Shown: piece after piece, positions 35,206 to 47,599 of the stretch
How the letters are laid out: each line of letters starts with the position of its first letter
Position numbering within the stretch: position 1 is the first letter of the stretch
Assembly (NCBI GenBank): GCA_963922205.1
Contig: CAWUHX010000305.1
Coordinates: 310,001-374,000 of the forward strand
Direction: 5' to 3'
Origin: Romanomermis culicivorax
Lineage: Eukaryota > Nematoda > Enoplea > Mermithida > Mermithidae
Length of the DNA: 64,000 bases
Program-made: the position numbers and the translations under genes
The notes under the pieces: model-generated
The model's database searches: none
What the model was told of the DNA's origin: nothing
Seen by the model: only the letters and a program-made list of their open reading frames with translations

Positions 35206-36825
35206 CACGAGCATTACCATAGTCAGAATCGCTACCAAATTGAAAATATACTTATATACTTTGTGTGTTGAAAGGAGAATTTTTGGGTCGGTGCTAGATC
35301 CGCTACCTACTGCACATCCGCCACCTTATTCAGATTCAGTACTTTCTGCTGAGGTATATAACTTAAGTAACACGTTACATTTACTTTTTGCATTGAATAA
35401 TTCGTCTCATTAAATTTTTTACCGATTAGACGATGCATATATCGTGAAAATTTCATTAATTAATCATTAGCATTAAATTAAATTTCTTTTATTTAAAAAT
35501 TGTAAAACATGTGATTGCAACCGATGCGCATCAAAGTTTTCAAATTTCACCATATCTTCAGAAGTGAATGCAAAAAATTGTGTTCTGCCAAATGCATGTC
35601 ACGAAACTCGGTAAGATGCAGTGATTTGTTGTTCTTGGCCAAGGGTTATCCTAACAACTCTACATTGGAATGAGATAATTGCCATGGACCCACGTTTGCT
35701 GAAAATAATCAGTCCCTACTATTATTTTTTTCATTTTGAATTCAAAATGATAAAATATTTGGAAATAATTGAAAAAAGTTTTCGAAAAAATTAAAAAACA
35801 AAACGAAACCGCGTGTCATTGTTCATTATCATGACTAATTAAGATATTCACCATTGATGTTCACCGTATCGACCTCACACTTCACTTAATTTTATAAACC
35901 TGATGCAAGATAAAACCACTGTAGCTTTCAAATCCCAATCATCTTTGACAGCGTTTATGGTGGTTGAAGCTTGGCAAAAATTTATTGGACTTCCCTCAGA
36001 TTTCCTTTATGCTGCCGATAAGTGTGTATGACCCAACTAATTGGTGTCTGCGTGCTGCATTTACCTTTTGATTCCCCAATTTTGGGAGAGATAATTCGTT
36101 TTTTGTGGGGACACTGTATTATTATGTAAAATTAAGCCCTATATGCTCGATCTTCCACTTTGTAAAACATGTTTTTGATAAAATGATAATATTGTCAACG
36201 GCCTGTTGGGGATGTGCTTACGGCAGTAGCAATCCCACATCTATGCAAAATTGGTGAATCGACAAAGTTACGATTCGACCAAAAAAGAGAAATGTTGGTC
36301 ATTCTTTCATTCTCGTAATTTTGGTGTGTCATGGCCGAGTCGCGTCCGTTTTTATTGTATTGTTCTATTACCCCTAGTAAAGGCAAGCGTCGACAGCCGG
36401 ACACCCAAATTTACATATTAATAGTAATATTATTATCATTTATTATTTATTATATTATTACTTGCGCATTAAGGGGAAGGGGGAGCCGCATTACACGGGA
36501 GCCAAGCCAAGGTAAAGCCCCAGCTCCTTTGGATATTATTATAGTGAGTTCTCTTTATTTGTGTAAACCTTTAGGAGGCATCTGGGGAGACCCTGAGTGC
36601 CCTTTGATTGCAAGAGTTAGAGTTTCCAGTTACTTATTAGTGACTGAAGGTTGTGTTTATTTCTGCTTAAGAACTGTTGCACTGTGTTTGGTTGATTACT
36701 AATAGGAAGCTCCTTTGAGTGACCTACAGTAGTCGATTGAGTACAAGTCAATAGGACTTGAGTTATATTGCTGACATCTTCGGATTTAAGCAGAGAAGTA
36801 AACATGACAGGCCAGTGCATAACTT
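35206..36825. other. Unassigned AT-rich intergenic sequence
   Basis: Nothing recognisable as a gene. A moderately GC-rich patch at 36370-36620 stands out but shows no clear splice-consistent coding. Confidence 0.4.
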
Positions 36826-37941
36826 ATTTATCTGAAAATGCCAGGAAATGGCAAAAAGGAGAATATGTTTTTCCTTTTTGCTTGTTTCACTGGCTTAAAA
36901 GTTCGATATTAGGCCTCCCCATCATTTCATTTCAGCAAAATTCCAACTGAAAAAACTTTCCATTTTCTGAGAAACATATACGCGCTCTGTTTTTTAGTCA
37001 TTTCTGAAAATGCCTCTGCGCAAAAATGGACAAATCTTTGAAAAATTTCAGTATCAGTTATTAAAGTTGATTTTTACAGAAGAAAAAACCCTGGTTTAAT
37101 GAAAAACCCGAAATCTTTGTAATTACTTATGTGCCATTCTTTGTTAGAATTTTTCATTACTGTATACAATGCAGTGGCCTATACCTTGTTTCCGAAAAGC
37201 AGGTGGTAAACCCACAGTATTCCTGATTTGCAAGACAATAAATTTACATAATTTGAAACAAATTCGGAAAATTAATTGCTGGTAAACAGCAAAATTTTTG
37301 TTGATGGCGATTTTTGGGAGACTGGCGAACATTATTTGGGTAAAATTAGCTAAAGCATAGTTTCAAATAAGTTTAAACTAGCATTAATCATATTAGAAAT
37401 TGAAATTCCCATGTTTTAAACTGGGAAAAAACAATATGTGTGAATCAAGCATACGGTGAGTTTACAACCAGGTTCTCGGAAACGAAGTATAGTATTATGC
37501 TCAGTGAAATATGGGACAAGGAGAAACATATTCATCTTTTGCCACTTCCTAGTATTAGAGAATGGTTATTGTTCTGTATAGTTTTTGTCAATTATAGCAC
37601 TTTTCTTTGTACAAGCCTGTAATGAATTTTATACATGCAGTTAGAGGCATCACGTGTGTTCTATCATGAAAACGAAGTATGAATTCTACATACAGTAATC
37701 ATGTAGATTGTAAAAATTGCTACAAAACAAGCGAATTTCATGTGCAGAGGCTTAAAAACGTTTTGTCTTTTAAAAAACTGGGCGCGTATATGTTTCTCAG
37801 AAAATGGAATGTTTTTTCAGTTGGAATTTTGCTGAAATGAAATGATGGGGAGGCCTAATATCGAACTTTTAAGCCAGTGAAACAAGCAAAAAGGAAAAAC
37901 ATATTCTCCTTTTTGCAATCTCCTGGCATTTCCAGATAAAT
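36826..37941. mobile_element. MITE with ~170-bp terminal inverted repeats
   Basis: 36826-36995 and 37772-37941 are inverted copies, both starting ATTTATCTG(A/G)AAATGCCAGG and containing AAAAAGGAGAATATGTTTTTCCTTTTTGC. The ~780-bp middle is non-coding. TIR architecture and size resemble the element at 56680-57766, though the sequence differs. Confidence 0.7.
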
Positions 37942-39176
37942 ATCGTACTTTCAAGCTCCTGCAAGGAAGGTGTAAAAAAATTTTACTGAAAAAGTGTATT
38001 TTCGAAGTATAGTACAAACGCCACTAAAATGTGGCGAATTTTACATTTTCGGCATATATCATTTATGCAAATTTTTAGCGTACCTTGAGATATTTCGAAA
38101 AACAAATATATGCATCAGGGACAACAAAATACACTCTTTGCGATGGCGCTACTTAAAATCGATGAATCGAAAAAATTTTTTTTGTAAACAACATTTATGC
38201 AAATTTCTAACGTACTATACATTTTTACAAAAAACAAATATCAAAACTGGGGGGTAGAAAAACAAGCTCGTTTCAATGGTGCAACAAAAGATCTGAAGAT
38301 CGCAAAAAATTTTTTTAAATGGACATTTTCGCGTTGTTTAAACTTTCTTTACCCTGCACATACTATATGTTAAGGTGGTTTACTCTGGGCATTTTACTCA
38401 GCTATCGAACAAAAAAAGAATTAGCTTTCTACGACTTATACAACACGAGATATTTGTGCGGTCATCTACCCCAACTCGGCCAAATTTGCATACTTTCTAT
38501 GATAATCAAGTTTACACTGGAAATTTTCAAACCGCCAGTCAGTATCTTGTACAACTCGAGGAGCTGCATCCAACGGAACAAGAATCGTCTAGAAAGACTA
38601 AATAATCGTAAAGTTATTACTGGTCGGAGTTTTGAGATTTTTCTTTACACTGAAACAAGGTCGCATTTGCATATTTCGAAAAAATTTCGTGTTGATCCCG
38701 AGATATGACCCTACTGAAGATGTTAATACCACAATCGAGCTAATCGGTTAGAATAATCATTAGTTATGAAAAGGTGGCAAAACAAGACTCTAGTTTGTCT
38801 CATAACTTTTGCTACAGTGCGTCTACAGTATTCTAAGTAGTACCATATTGTAGCCCGCATCGAGTTCAATATAGTTGCCAAATTTCAGCTTTGGATGTCT
38901 TATAGTTTTTTAGAAATCTTGTCTTAAACGTGAAAATTGGCGTACCCAAAATGAAACATATTATAGTCTAGCACTAACGTGCTAGCTATGATTAGTCTAT
39001 AAATGATATAACTCGAACTGATTATTTGTCAGAGACATTAAAATTGAATGACGCTTCTCATAAAATGAACAGATGTTCAAATATCACGTCGATGTATCGG
39101 ACGAGGGGCATGAAAGGTAATCAACAATCATTTTTGGAAAATTTTTCGATCCGAGCTCATCAATCTGATCGAGAGA
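37942..39176. other. Unassigned intergenic sequence
   Basis: AT-rich, short frames only. Repeated AATTTTTTT(A/T) and ATTTATGCAAATTT(T/C)TA(A/G)CGTAC segments around 38060 and 38190 indicate a local diverged duplication. No gene called. Confidence 0.4.
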
Positions 39177-39435
39177 ATGGCGCAAATCGTAGCTGTCATC
39201 ATTATTGCTTGCTTTTTGATTATTGCTTGTGAATCAAGCGAGGGGAGAGGGGGAGCCTCGGGTCCTGGATTATTCACCTTTATGGGAATTCGAATGGGAG
39301 TATGTCGCATTTTTTCCCACACTCATTTTAGCCTGATGAGATTATTTTTTGCAGGGTGTAGACACAGATGGTCAAGAACAAGACAACAATAATGGACTAC
39401 AACAAAAGAAAAATAGTGAGCTCATGAATTGGTAG
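39177..39435 (+). CDS. Small secreted peptide precursor (two exons), unknown family
   Basis: Exons 39177-39299 and 39355-39435 (TAG) join in phase across a 55-nt intron with GTATGT donor and TTTTTTGCAG acceptor, giving 67 residues. Residues 1-18 (MAQIVAVIIIACFLIIAC) form a strong signal peptide. The following SSEGRGGASGPGLFTFMGIRMGG is short and glycine-rich; the second exon is polar (Asp/Gln/Asn-rich) and ends KKNSELMNW. FMGIR matches the FxGxR pattern of invertebrate tachykinin-type peptides, but the usual Gly-Lys/Arg processing signal does not follow it directly, so this is only suggestive. Size, leader and compact intron favour a real gene. Confidence 0.55.
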
Positions 39436-39758
39436 CACATTCAGGGTGTTCTTAGTTTTAAAAAATAATTTCAGCGGGTTTAATTCTACACAGTGAACTG
39501 AATCAAATGTCTGAAAATAAACGTAGGGTTCAATGGTGTTGATCTAAGTCATGAAGTTAAAAACGTTGAATCAAACATTATCTATATCACTGATTCTTTT
39601 CTTCGGTCGAACTGTCGCTTCTGCCCTCCTCTGCTAATCGCGAATATCCTGCTATGGTAAAAATGAAAAAATTAGTCAACAGCAGAAAGCGAAGTTTAGG
39701 TTCGCCCGTTGTAGTGTGTTTCCGCCGATTTTGTTATTTTTTTGCCAATCCGCACATG
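39436..39758. other. Flank of peptide gene with partial LTR start
   Basis: 39708-39758 repeats the first ~50 bp of the solo LTR that follows. The segment 39425-39600 is distantly similar to 55864-56060. No gene. Confidence 0.45.
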
Positions 39759-40297
39759 TGTTGTAGTGTGTTTCCGCCGATTTTGTCATTTTTTGTCAAT
39801 CCGCACATGAGGCCCGCAAGTACCAAGTGGAGCGAGCAACGCCGACCATCAACAGCCATCTTACTGTAGCGCACGTTGGTACGTGTGCGCTGGCTCTCTC
39901 TTAGTGTGCATTAATTTCTATTTTATATAACATACGTTTTCCATTGATCTTATAACCTACTCGCTGCCTCCCCGCATGCCCTTCTTTGTTTTGTTTTCTC
40001 CCTAGTGCATGGGAGTGAATAGTTTATACTCTGGTCCAGCCACATTTGTAAGTAAGTATTTTTTATTGCGTAGGATAAAATTGAAGAATGGTTTTCTTTC
40101 TTGTTTTTATCTTAATTCGGGAGCCAGTTAAGGAAGTATCTTTTCCTTGATTGGTAGGGTTATTAGTGTCGGGTCTAAGTACTATTAATTAAGTTAATCG
40201 GGTAAGCGTAGGCGTGGGAAATACGTACATTAAAGACGAACCCTGGGATCCCACTCCTGCCTAACTCATCAGCCCCGACACATACCAAAATACAACA
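39759..40297 (+). repeat. Solo LTR related to the 41-55 kb retrotransposon
   Basis: 539 bp from TGTTGTAGTGTGTTTCCGCC to AAAATACAACA. It is the inverted-orientation homologue of the LTRs at 41408-41940 and 55149-55688 (533 and 540 bp) but more diverged. The start is partly duplicated just upstream. No internal region is attached, and I see no clean target duplication. Confidence 0.75.
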
Positions 40298-41407
40298 GGT
40301 GGAATGGAAACGCGAAATCCACTTAAAAGTTCATTTTTAGATTTTTCATCCGGCAAATCGTCAGGCAATCCAGCACCGGATGACGTCATTTTTTCTTTTT
40401 CCCACACTGCTGTCCCACTTTCTTGCCAGAAGACTGAAATTTTGCCCGATCCGTCAAGTAGAAACAGTTTGTACTTTTCCGGATGCCCGAAAGCATATTT
40501 TGTATGTAATTTCAATAGAACCACGTGTTAAATTGGTTTTTGAATATACAATGTATGTGGGAGATATCGATTTATTAGTTGAGGCAAAATTTTGTGTTTT
40601 TAATCATGACGTTCGTTTAATTTTAGATTGCTGTATATTTTGAATGTTTTTTCCAATCTTGAAAGCATTAAAAAATGCTAGATCAAGAATATCTTGTTCA
40701 TCTGACATCATCAACTAATAATTCTGAATAGACTTGGAAAATAATATTATATATATTTTTCGTACACCCTTTCTCTTGAATTAAAATATTGAACAGATTT
40801 CAAAGCATTAAACATAGTAAAATCAAGAATGAATTGTCATCCGGCCTTTCCGGCGCCAGAAGAAGCATGAATTGCCATCTGATCTGACAACTTGCCAAAA
40901 GCCAAATTGCGGAATGCTGGACACTGAATGCTGGAAGCTAAAAATAACTTGCGGAACGCTGGATGTAGTATGAATCCGCCTCTTGTTGTACTGTAATCAG
41001 AAAGCGGATCACTACGAGCTGAAAATTTTCCATTTAAACTTTTTAGTAACAATGACAATTAGCCCTCTAACAGTGATAGGTTCCAAAGGGCATCAACAAA
41101 AAAACAACCGTGCCACACGAATCCAATGAAGAGTAACAGTTCAAGTATATTTTTGGAGTGTCAAAACAGGATTAAAACACTCTTCAAAAACTTAGCGCAA
41201 GATCAGGAATACGGTAATGTTCAAAAGTAAATGCTTATTGTTTTCAAATAACTGCAATTATTCAACAAATTATCACAACTTTAATAGAAATTTCGTTTCT
41301 GCATAGGTCTCAACAAATTTCGAAAACGTGTGTGATTTTAGCCACAGCTTTATAGAAACGTGATTGTTTAAAATTCGAAAATTGCAACTGATATAATTTT
41401 CAACAAC
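40298..41407. other. Intergenic sequence with a possible minus-strand exon
   Basis: A minus-strand frame at 40298-40524 encodes about 75 residues (LHTKYAFGHPEKYKLFLLDG...) of exon-like composition before running into the solo LTR. No family is recognised and splice sites are uncertain. The remainder is AT-rich without genes. Confidence 0.3.
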
Positions 41408-41940
41408 TGTTGTATTTGCAGATGCGTTGGGGCTTTGAGTATGGGCAGGATTGGGATCCCAGAGTTTGTCCTTAATGTGCGTATTTCCCATGCCCACACT
41501 TACCCAATCAACTTAATTAATAGTACTTAAACCCGACAGTGATAACCCTACCAATCAAGGAAAAGGTACTTCCTTAATTGTCTCCCAAATAAAAATAAAC
41601 ACAAGGAAGAAAACCTTTCTTCAATTTTACCTTAGGTAATAAACACTTACAAAACATGACTGGGCGAGAGTATAAACTATTCACTCCCATGCACTAGGGA
41701 GAAAACAAAACAAAGAGGGGCGTGCAGGGAGGCAGTGAGTACGTTATAGGACCAATGGAGAACGTATGTTATATAAAACAAATTAATGCACACTAAGATA
41801 GAGCCAGCGCACACGTACTGATGTGCACTACAGTAAGACGGCTGTTGATGGTCCGCCTTGCTCGCTCCACACTTGGTACTTGCGGGCCTCATGCACGGTT
41901 TGACAAAACATGACAAAATCGGTGGAAACACACTACAACA
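41408..41940 (-). repeat. 3' LTR
   Basis: 533 bp, TGTTGTATTTGC...CACTACAACA on the plus strand. It matches 55149-55688 with scattered differences. A TATATAAC motif on the minus strand may be its promoter. Confidence 0.9.
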
Positions 41941-41954
41941 CCCCTCCCCCCTTG
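41941..41954 (-). promoter_or_regulatory. Polypurine tract
   Basis: On the minus strand AAGGGGGGAGGGG directly precedes the 3' LTR, the standard position of the plus-strand primer. Confidence 0.75.
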
Positions 41955-42754
41955 CGGTAGATGGCCCTAAGCAATCGTCAACAAATAACCAAAACTTGCA
42001 AGGGAAAGGGCGCCACCACTACAGGCTGTCAGGGGGGTTGCCCAAGAGATCTTCGGCATCACGCAGCAGGGCTGACGGAGTCATTGCAGTTGTTTGAGCC
42101 GATTTTGGGCGGCGCGTAGGGTGAGACCTCCCAACGCGGGTCACAATTAGCGAGACTGTAAGTTGGGCAACACTGCAGCTCGTGTTGTCACTCTGTCTGC
42201 ACCGATATACTGGAGCGCACTGGCATATGTGTCTGTGCAGATGGGAGGATGAGGCCCGCCACTACAACAGTGGTGGTAACGATACGGGCACAAGGTGGAG
42301 GAGGCAGAAAGGACAAACAGCGCAAGTGGGGGCATGTGGCGGTAGAACAAGTCGAGCCATCTTACTGCGTGGTCTCAGCATCGGCTGCACGTGCGCTGGT
42401 GAATCTAGTACAAAAAATAAAGCACGACAAAAGAGATTAGAAAAAACAAAACAACCGGTATGAACGAGGTTAATGAAAACGAAAGAAAAAACAAATGTTA
42501 CTGTACAAAAGCTTTGATTCAATGGCGGGGATGATGACGGGTGTCTGATGCGGATCAGGATTGCTGGTAATTGTTGCTGTAGTTGCGGTTTTCCTGGCGA
42601 TAGCGGTTGTTGTGATAGCCATGGGGGTCACGGGCATCGTCATGGCCATCGAAGCAAACAAAACGAGATTGGCGAGGATAGCGGCCGTAGTCGGCGGTAT
42701 CGCATCAGCAAGAAGACGCAGTAAAGGTTTGGGAATGTAGCGGTGAAAGAGGAT

Positions 42755-43969
42755 TCAGGCCGGGGGTGGGAGCAGCGTGGCGATCAAAGAAGGGCAGTCC
42801 GAGGGTAACCCTGTTGGTGGCAATGGTCTCGGTGGCAGCAAGTTCAACGGGGCAGAAAAATCATGCTGATGCAGCAGGGGCATGGGACGGTCGGTTTCAC
42901 TATGATATTGGAGGTAGATTCTTTGGATGTTGGCGATTTCTGGAGGTTGTTCGAACAGTGAATATTGCGGGTAGGCCATCCAGCTATTGATTAAGCGGAT
43001 GGCGGTGTTATAAGCTTGCAATAGATACGACAGGTTGTCTAGGCCTCCTGCTTTGTACAAAAAGAGTGCCAGATGGGGTTAGTGGACAGCCTCGACTACG
43101 CCGAGCTCCTCGGCCCAGAGGCCGGCGACCCATCACAGAATTAGTGCGGGGAGGTCAGGCGATATGGGTGGTTATTGTTCGTGATACGCAGTACAGTAGT
43201 GAGCCTGGAAATATTGATACAAAGCCAGGGATGCATTCGTTGCAAGAATGTGAATGGTCATGGTGATGCAAATGCCAAGGCAGCCAAAAAAATTGATCAA
43301 AACCATCTCATGCAAGGCTTGCGGCGAGAAAAACGTGACAGATGGATCAATACGAGGCGGATAACGTGGCGTCGCCAGCGTAATACAGTGCGGTGAGTCC
43401 GTGGTTCGGAAATTTGTGTAATTCAGCAATCTGGTGGCCTTGCTCGGCAAGCATTGTTCCAAATGTTGCATCTTTTCAGTCGGTGGGGCGGCTCCGAGTA
43501 CCAGTCAGATCGTAATGACCAATGATGGTTGAGCGCGTGTAGTGGTTTGAATGGACATCCGGGCCATGGGTGGCAGCAACGTGGTGTGTGTTATGGTAGT
43601 TGCCGTGGCGGATGTCGGGGCCGTGGGCGGCAGTGACATAGCCGTAGATGGTAGCAATGTGGAAGATGACATGGCTGGTTCCACGTCCATTGGGGGCGGC
43701 GGTGGAAGCAAAACCTTGAACACCAGTTTCGGCAGATTTTTCAAGGCTTCCATGCGTTTCTGGATTTCTGTGTCACGATGCAATGGGCTAATATAGTCAG
43801 TCAATTTCAGTGGTGATTGGCAGAAACCGTGCTTGTACGTCTCTTCGTAGAAACTGGTGAAGTGCACTGTGCGCATTTGTTTGCTTTGAGTGCGATGCAG
43901 TGGTGCATCCATATGGCATTCGTGTTGGCGGCTGTCACGGCTTGTTGAGTGAGGTTGTTGGGTATCTTT
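42755..43969 (-). pseudogene. Distal remnants of the retrotransposon's third coding region
   Basis: Several minus-strand frames (42755-43060, 43172-43471, 43505-43912) with proline/alanine/threonine-rich composition like the preceding region, in different phases. No domain recognised. They likely belong to one formerly continuous reading frame, but this is inferred from composition and position. Confidence 0.4.
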
Positions 43970-46525
43970 TCAGTGGTGGTCGTCATGGGAGTGCGATTCG
44001 TAATGTGAATGATGTTTATCCGATTGGTGGGCAGGCGGCGTTGGTTTGGCCCGCGCTGCTGTCTTTGTGGTCGTGACTTTCGGCTGCGGTGTCGCACTAG
44101 TCTGCGAACTAGTTTGACCGGCCGCTTCTCGAGCTTTTTGTTGATTATATTGTTGGCGGTGACAGGTTGCTCTTTCACTGGGCGTCTTGCCGCACTCAGT
44201 ATGCGAAGTACTGGGTGGTGGCATTCTTCGAGTGCGCGGCTCATCCGTTGTACGCGTTTTGTGAGACTTGCAGTACTTGACTTCTTTCTGAAGATGTTGC
44301 TTGCACTTCATGGAGTGCTCGTAACATCCAGGTTTTCGGATAGGTTAGCCATGATGATCTAGAGCCGGTGCGGATGTGCTGGGAGCCTGTGGGGTTTGGA
44401 CATCCATAGGCGCCGTCGGCGGCAATAGAGTCGCAGGCGGTGGTGGTTGAGGTACCGAGGGTGGTGGCAGTGCTGCAGGCGGCTGTGCGGCTGCTTGAGC
44501 AGTAGCTAGAGCCAGTTGATCGACTTGAGTAACAGGTATGGTTGGTGTTGGTTGCGGCAGCAGGATACATTGTATTTCCTCTTTGAGCGCGTCTGGGTAA
44601 TCCATCCAATGGTGTTCGGGGAACAGCATACCGGGCGGTGGCGATGGGAAATGGTACGATGTGAAAGCTGCGGCCAGTGCTTGCCATTGCTGATCTGAAA
44701 TAATATGTTGGGAAAAACGAACAGGAGCACTATACCTAGCAGCGGTAACGGTGGCAATAATTGGAGATCCGGGCAGAATTGCCGGAGTGGCCAAATAGAT
44801 GTGCAGGTCCACAGCGGGCGCCATCGAAGGCAACATCGTTGCGGGTTCTACAGGCATGGCATCCATTGAGGTGGAGTGGTCGACGGTGCTTTCTTCGGGG
44901 ATATCGGTTAGTGTTTTCTCAGCGGTGCTGGTGTTGGTTTTGGCATCCATCGCAGTGGGTTGGACCGGAGTATGTTCGTCCATCGGCATCAGCTTGAATG
45001 TCGATATATCGTCAAGCGTCAATTTCAGAAAATCAGTGATTTTCGCAGTCAATGTGGTGAGATCTGCTGTGGCAGCAAGCATAGGAAGGGCGGACACATC
45101 GGTGGACGGCATCAGCTTCACTATATTCAGATTAAAAATCGACGTGTCCAAAAGCTCTTCATCAGCCAGCTCTACATCTATCGCCGAAGTTGGGCAGTCG
45201 ATTAGTTCCTTGGTGGTGAGAGTGTGCACCGAGGGCATAGTTGGCAAGGGGTACGTGTACACCGGCACAGGGAATGAAAATCGATTTTGAAAGTCGATGA
45301 TGTTGAGCAACTGCGAATAGAAATGAAAACAGCTATGGGGGTTGGCCATGTAATCCGATTCATCGATATCAATTTGTTCGATGGCAATTCCTATTTGAAA
45401 ATCCTCGTTGAAGATGATCGGGTGAAGGGCGAACTGGTTACAGATGTAAGTACTGGGGTTGCTACTGAAAGACAGCTCTCTCTCCGGTATCCGATTCATC
45501 CAATTCGTGAGGCGTGTTCGAGGGTTGCTGTCCGCGCGGTATCGCATACAGTTGTAAAAGGTGGTACACGTGGCCGGATCGAAATTTTGAGTGTGGCAAA
45601 TTAGCAAATTGTTGACGTAGGCATATTCGGGGGCAGAACAAGGTGAAGCCAAAAGCGCGGTTAACGGCATACAAGTTGTTAAGCGCTGAAACCAGTCGCC
45701 ATCCACCTGTAAAAGAGTAAGGATGATGGTAGGGAGATAACGATAATGGGTACCCTGGTAGGTTCGATCACGGAGCGGTTGCTTGGCGGTGACACATTTG
45801 ATCCACATGTCGTCCACCTCGTGAGGAATCGGTGGCAAGGCCGGATTGGGATCAAATTGGATGGGATCGCCGATGGCTAGTCCGTACATAGGCGAGACTG
45901 GAAAGTTGAGCAATTCGATGAGCCAGTCCATGAGCCTGCTCTTCATGGCCGAAGTGATGGCTGCTTGAAGGCGTTTGGGGTCATCGAACAATGATCCAGG
46001 TTGGATAGCCAGGTCTTCTTCATCTGATACCTCCAGCGACTTGTTCCATTCGTCTTTTTGTTTCTTCTTTTTCTTTTTGGGCACTTTCGGGGCGGTGAGA
46101 AGCTTAGGATGTGTCGTGCACATCAATATTTTGATGTTTCGAAAACTGTTGGGCACCCTTCCTAAACAAAAAGACCGACCAATGTGGGACAATGTGCAAT
46201 CGAGCATGAAAAATTTATATGCGGAGAGAACCTCATCTCGCATTATCGCTGGGAGGGCAATTTGTGAGATAGTGGGGTAAATTTTGTCTGCAGAATCGGC
46301 AGAATTGGCAGGTAGGACATGGGTTAATGCGACATTGTGAAATGTGGCTATTAACATCTCGGCGAGGTGGTCGATTTCGGCGGTGTCCAACGAGTCATGG
46401 AGAAACAATGCAGGGGCGCTGTATACTTCGGGGATGAAGCCGTAACGGCGGAAAGCCAAAAACAGTAAAAGCAGGTAATAGGCCTCAAGGGCCACATACG
46501 CGAGGACCTCCGATTGTAGGAACAA
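43970..46525 (-). pseudogene. Third coding region: exonuclease end, proline-rich body, Cys/His cluster
   Basis: A frame of 726 codons (46525 to 44345) ends in TAG and stays open to 43970. Its first residues (EVLAYVALEAYYLLLLF) resemble the last motif of DEDDy exonucleases (YxxxD), with Glu at the catalytic Asp position. The middle holds a KKKKKKQK basic stretch and an acidic EVSDEED, followed by long Pro/Ala/Thr-rich sequence. After the TAG comes a Cys/His cluster (CYEHSMKCKQHLQKEVKYCK) and a histidine-rich end. It is not an envelope: no signal peptide, no TM. The family of the body is unknown to me. Confidence 0.5.
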
Positions 46526-46559
46526 TGTCGCCGGGTTGTTGAAGAATCGCAGGGCGACA

Positions 46560-47240
46560 GGGAAATCTTAGCATGAGTTTCAAAACATCCATCGCCAACA
46601 TGGCGGAAACGGTAGCTTTCAATGTACGTTTTTCGGGGAAAACCCTATCTGCCAAGCCAGCTCGTACAGCAGCGGGGAGATATCGATGTTTTGGATCATG
46701 CGGTATGCGTTGAAATGGATCGCTTTGACGGCGGGATCTTTATTCTTCTTTCGACGGTTGGTTCCAAACTGGGTGCCTAAAAGAGCATATATTCCCGCCC
46801 AGTGGCTCCATCGAAGGAGACGAGGATGGTGTGTTTGCTGTCAACCAGGGAGAATAATGCAGTCCAGTCTTCCAGGGTGGTGGTGAAGGTTTCAAAAATG
46901 AACATTGTGCCTTTGGGGAATGTGAGTTGGACATATCATGGATAGCTGGATGCCATAGAATCGGCTGGCATGGGCATGACAAACTGGAAATTTTTCATAT
47001 CGGCAGCCATAATTGACTCAGTGTCAAAGCCGACCAAAGTGTAGCCACGGAAATTTGGCATGGGCTGGGTGGCCGCGGCCACCCCCAAATTTCTAGATGA
47101 AAGAAAGATCGGTGGCGGCAACACGTTAGGAGGTCTGGCAAACAAAGAGACGTACCAACACTCCAGATCAGCGGCGTAAATCAGCCTTTTGACATTGTTT
47201 TGTAAAGAAGAGCGGGCGTGATATTCGTCATAAAATTGAG
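46560..47240 (-). pseudogene. RNase D-like (DEDDy) 3'-5' exonuclease remnant in the retrotransposon
   Basis: Minus-strand sequence carries, in order, YTLVGFDTES (D-x-E of Exo I), a stretch reading TFPKGTMFIFETFTTTLEDW, HTILVSFDG (Exo II region), LLGTQFG, then ISPLLYELAWQIGF. The final motif YVALEAYYLL lies in the next frame at ~46500. The order and spacing are those of RNase D/WRN/EXD-type exonucleases. The frame is broken by at least one stop (TGA at about 46937) and a shift near 46790. The catalytic Asp of Exo III reads Glu in this copy. Assignment is from motif order only. Confidence 0.5.
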
Positions 47241-47599
47241 TGGGTACCAGATCGAGGGAGTGAAATGGACTCAAATGGTTGACTTTAGAACGAAACCAAG
47301 AGGGGTATGGCGTTGTATGCTGTGCGGAGAGGTGAGCATGCCCTGTGAAAATGGTTGCTTGGGCGACGATGTCACTTCGACAAACCCATTTTGTCAACTG
47401 GATGGGGCTATGATAGCGAGATGACGAGAGTTGTAGTACGCGGGGGTCGAAGCAGTGGCCAATTGGGGCATAGCAGGGGCCACAACTGGACGGTGATTGG
47501 ATGGTGGCGGCTGACCAAGGGCTCTGGTGTGGGGCTACAGAGTGTGGGGTTTCCCATGGAGTCCCAAGCCGAAAGAGCATGCAAAAGTAAAGCAAAGAA

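Noticed and set aside
40298..40524. Host coding exon on the minus strand
   Set aside because: Composition is exon-like, but there is no recognised family and no firm splice sites, and the frame runs into a solo LTR; kept only as a remark.
43970..46525. Envelope gene of an errantivirus
   Set aside because: No signal peptide, fusion peptide or transmembrane segment; the start resembles an exonuclease end and the body is proline-rich.
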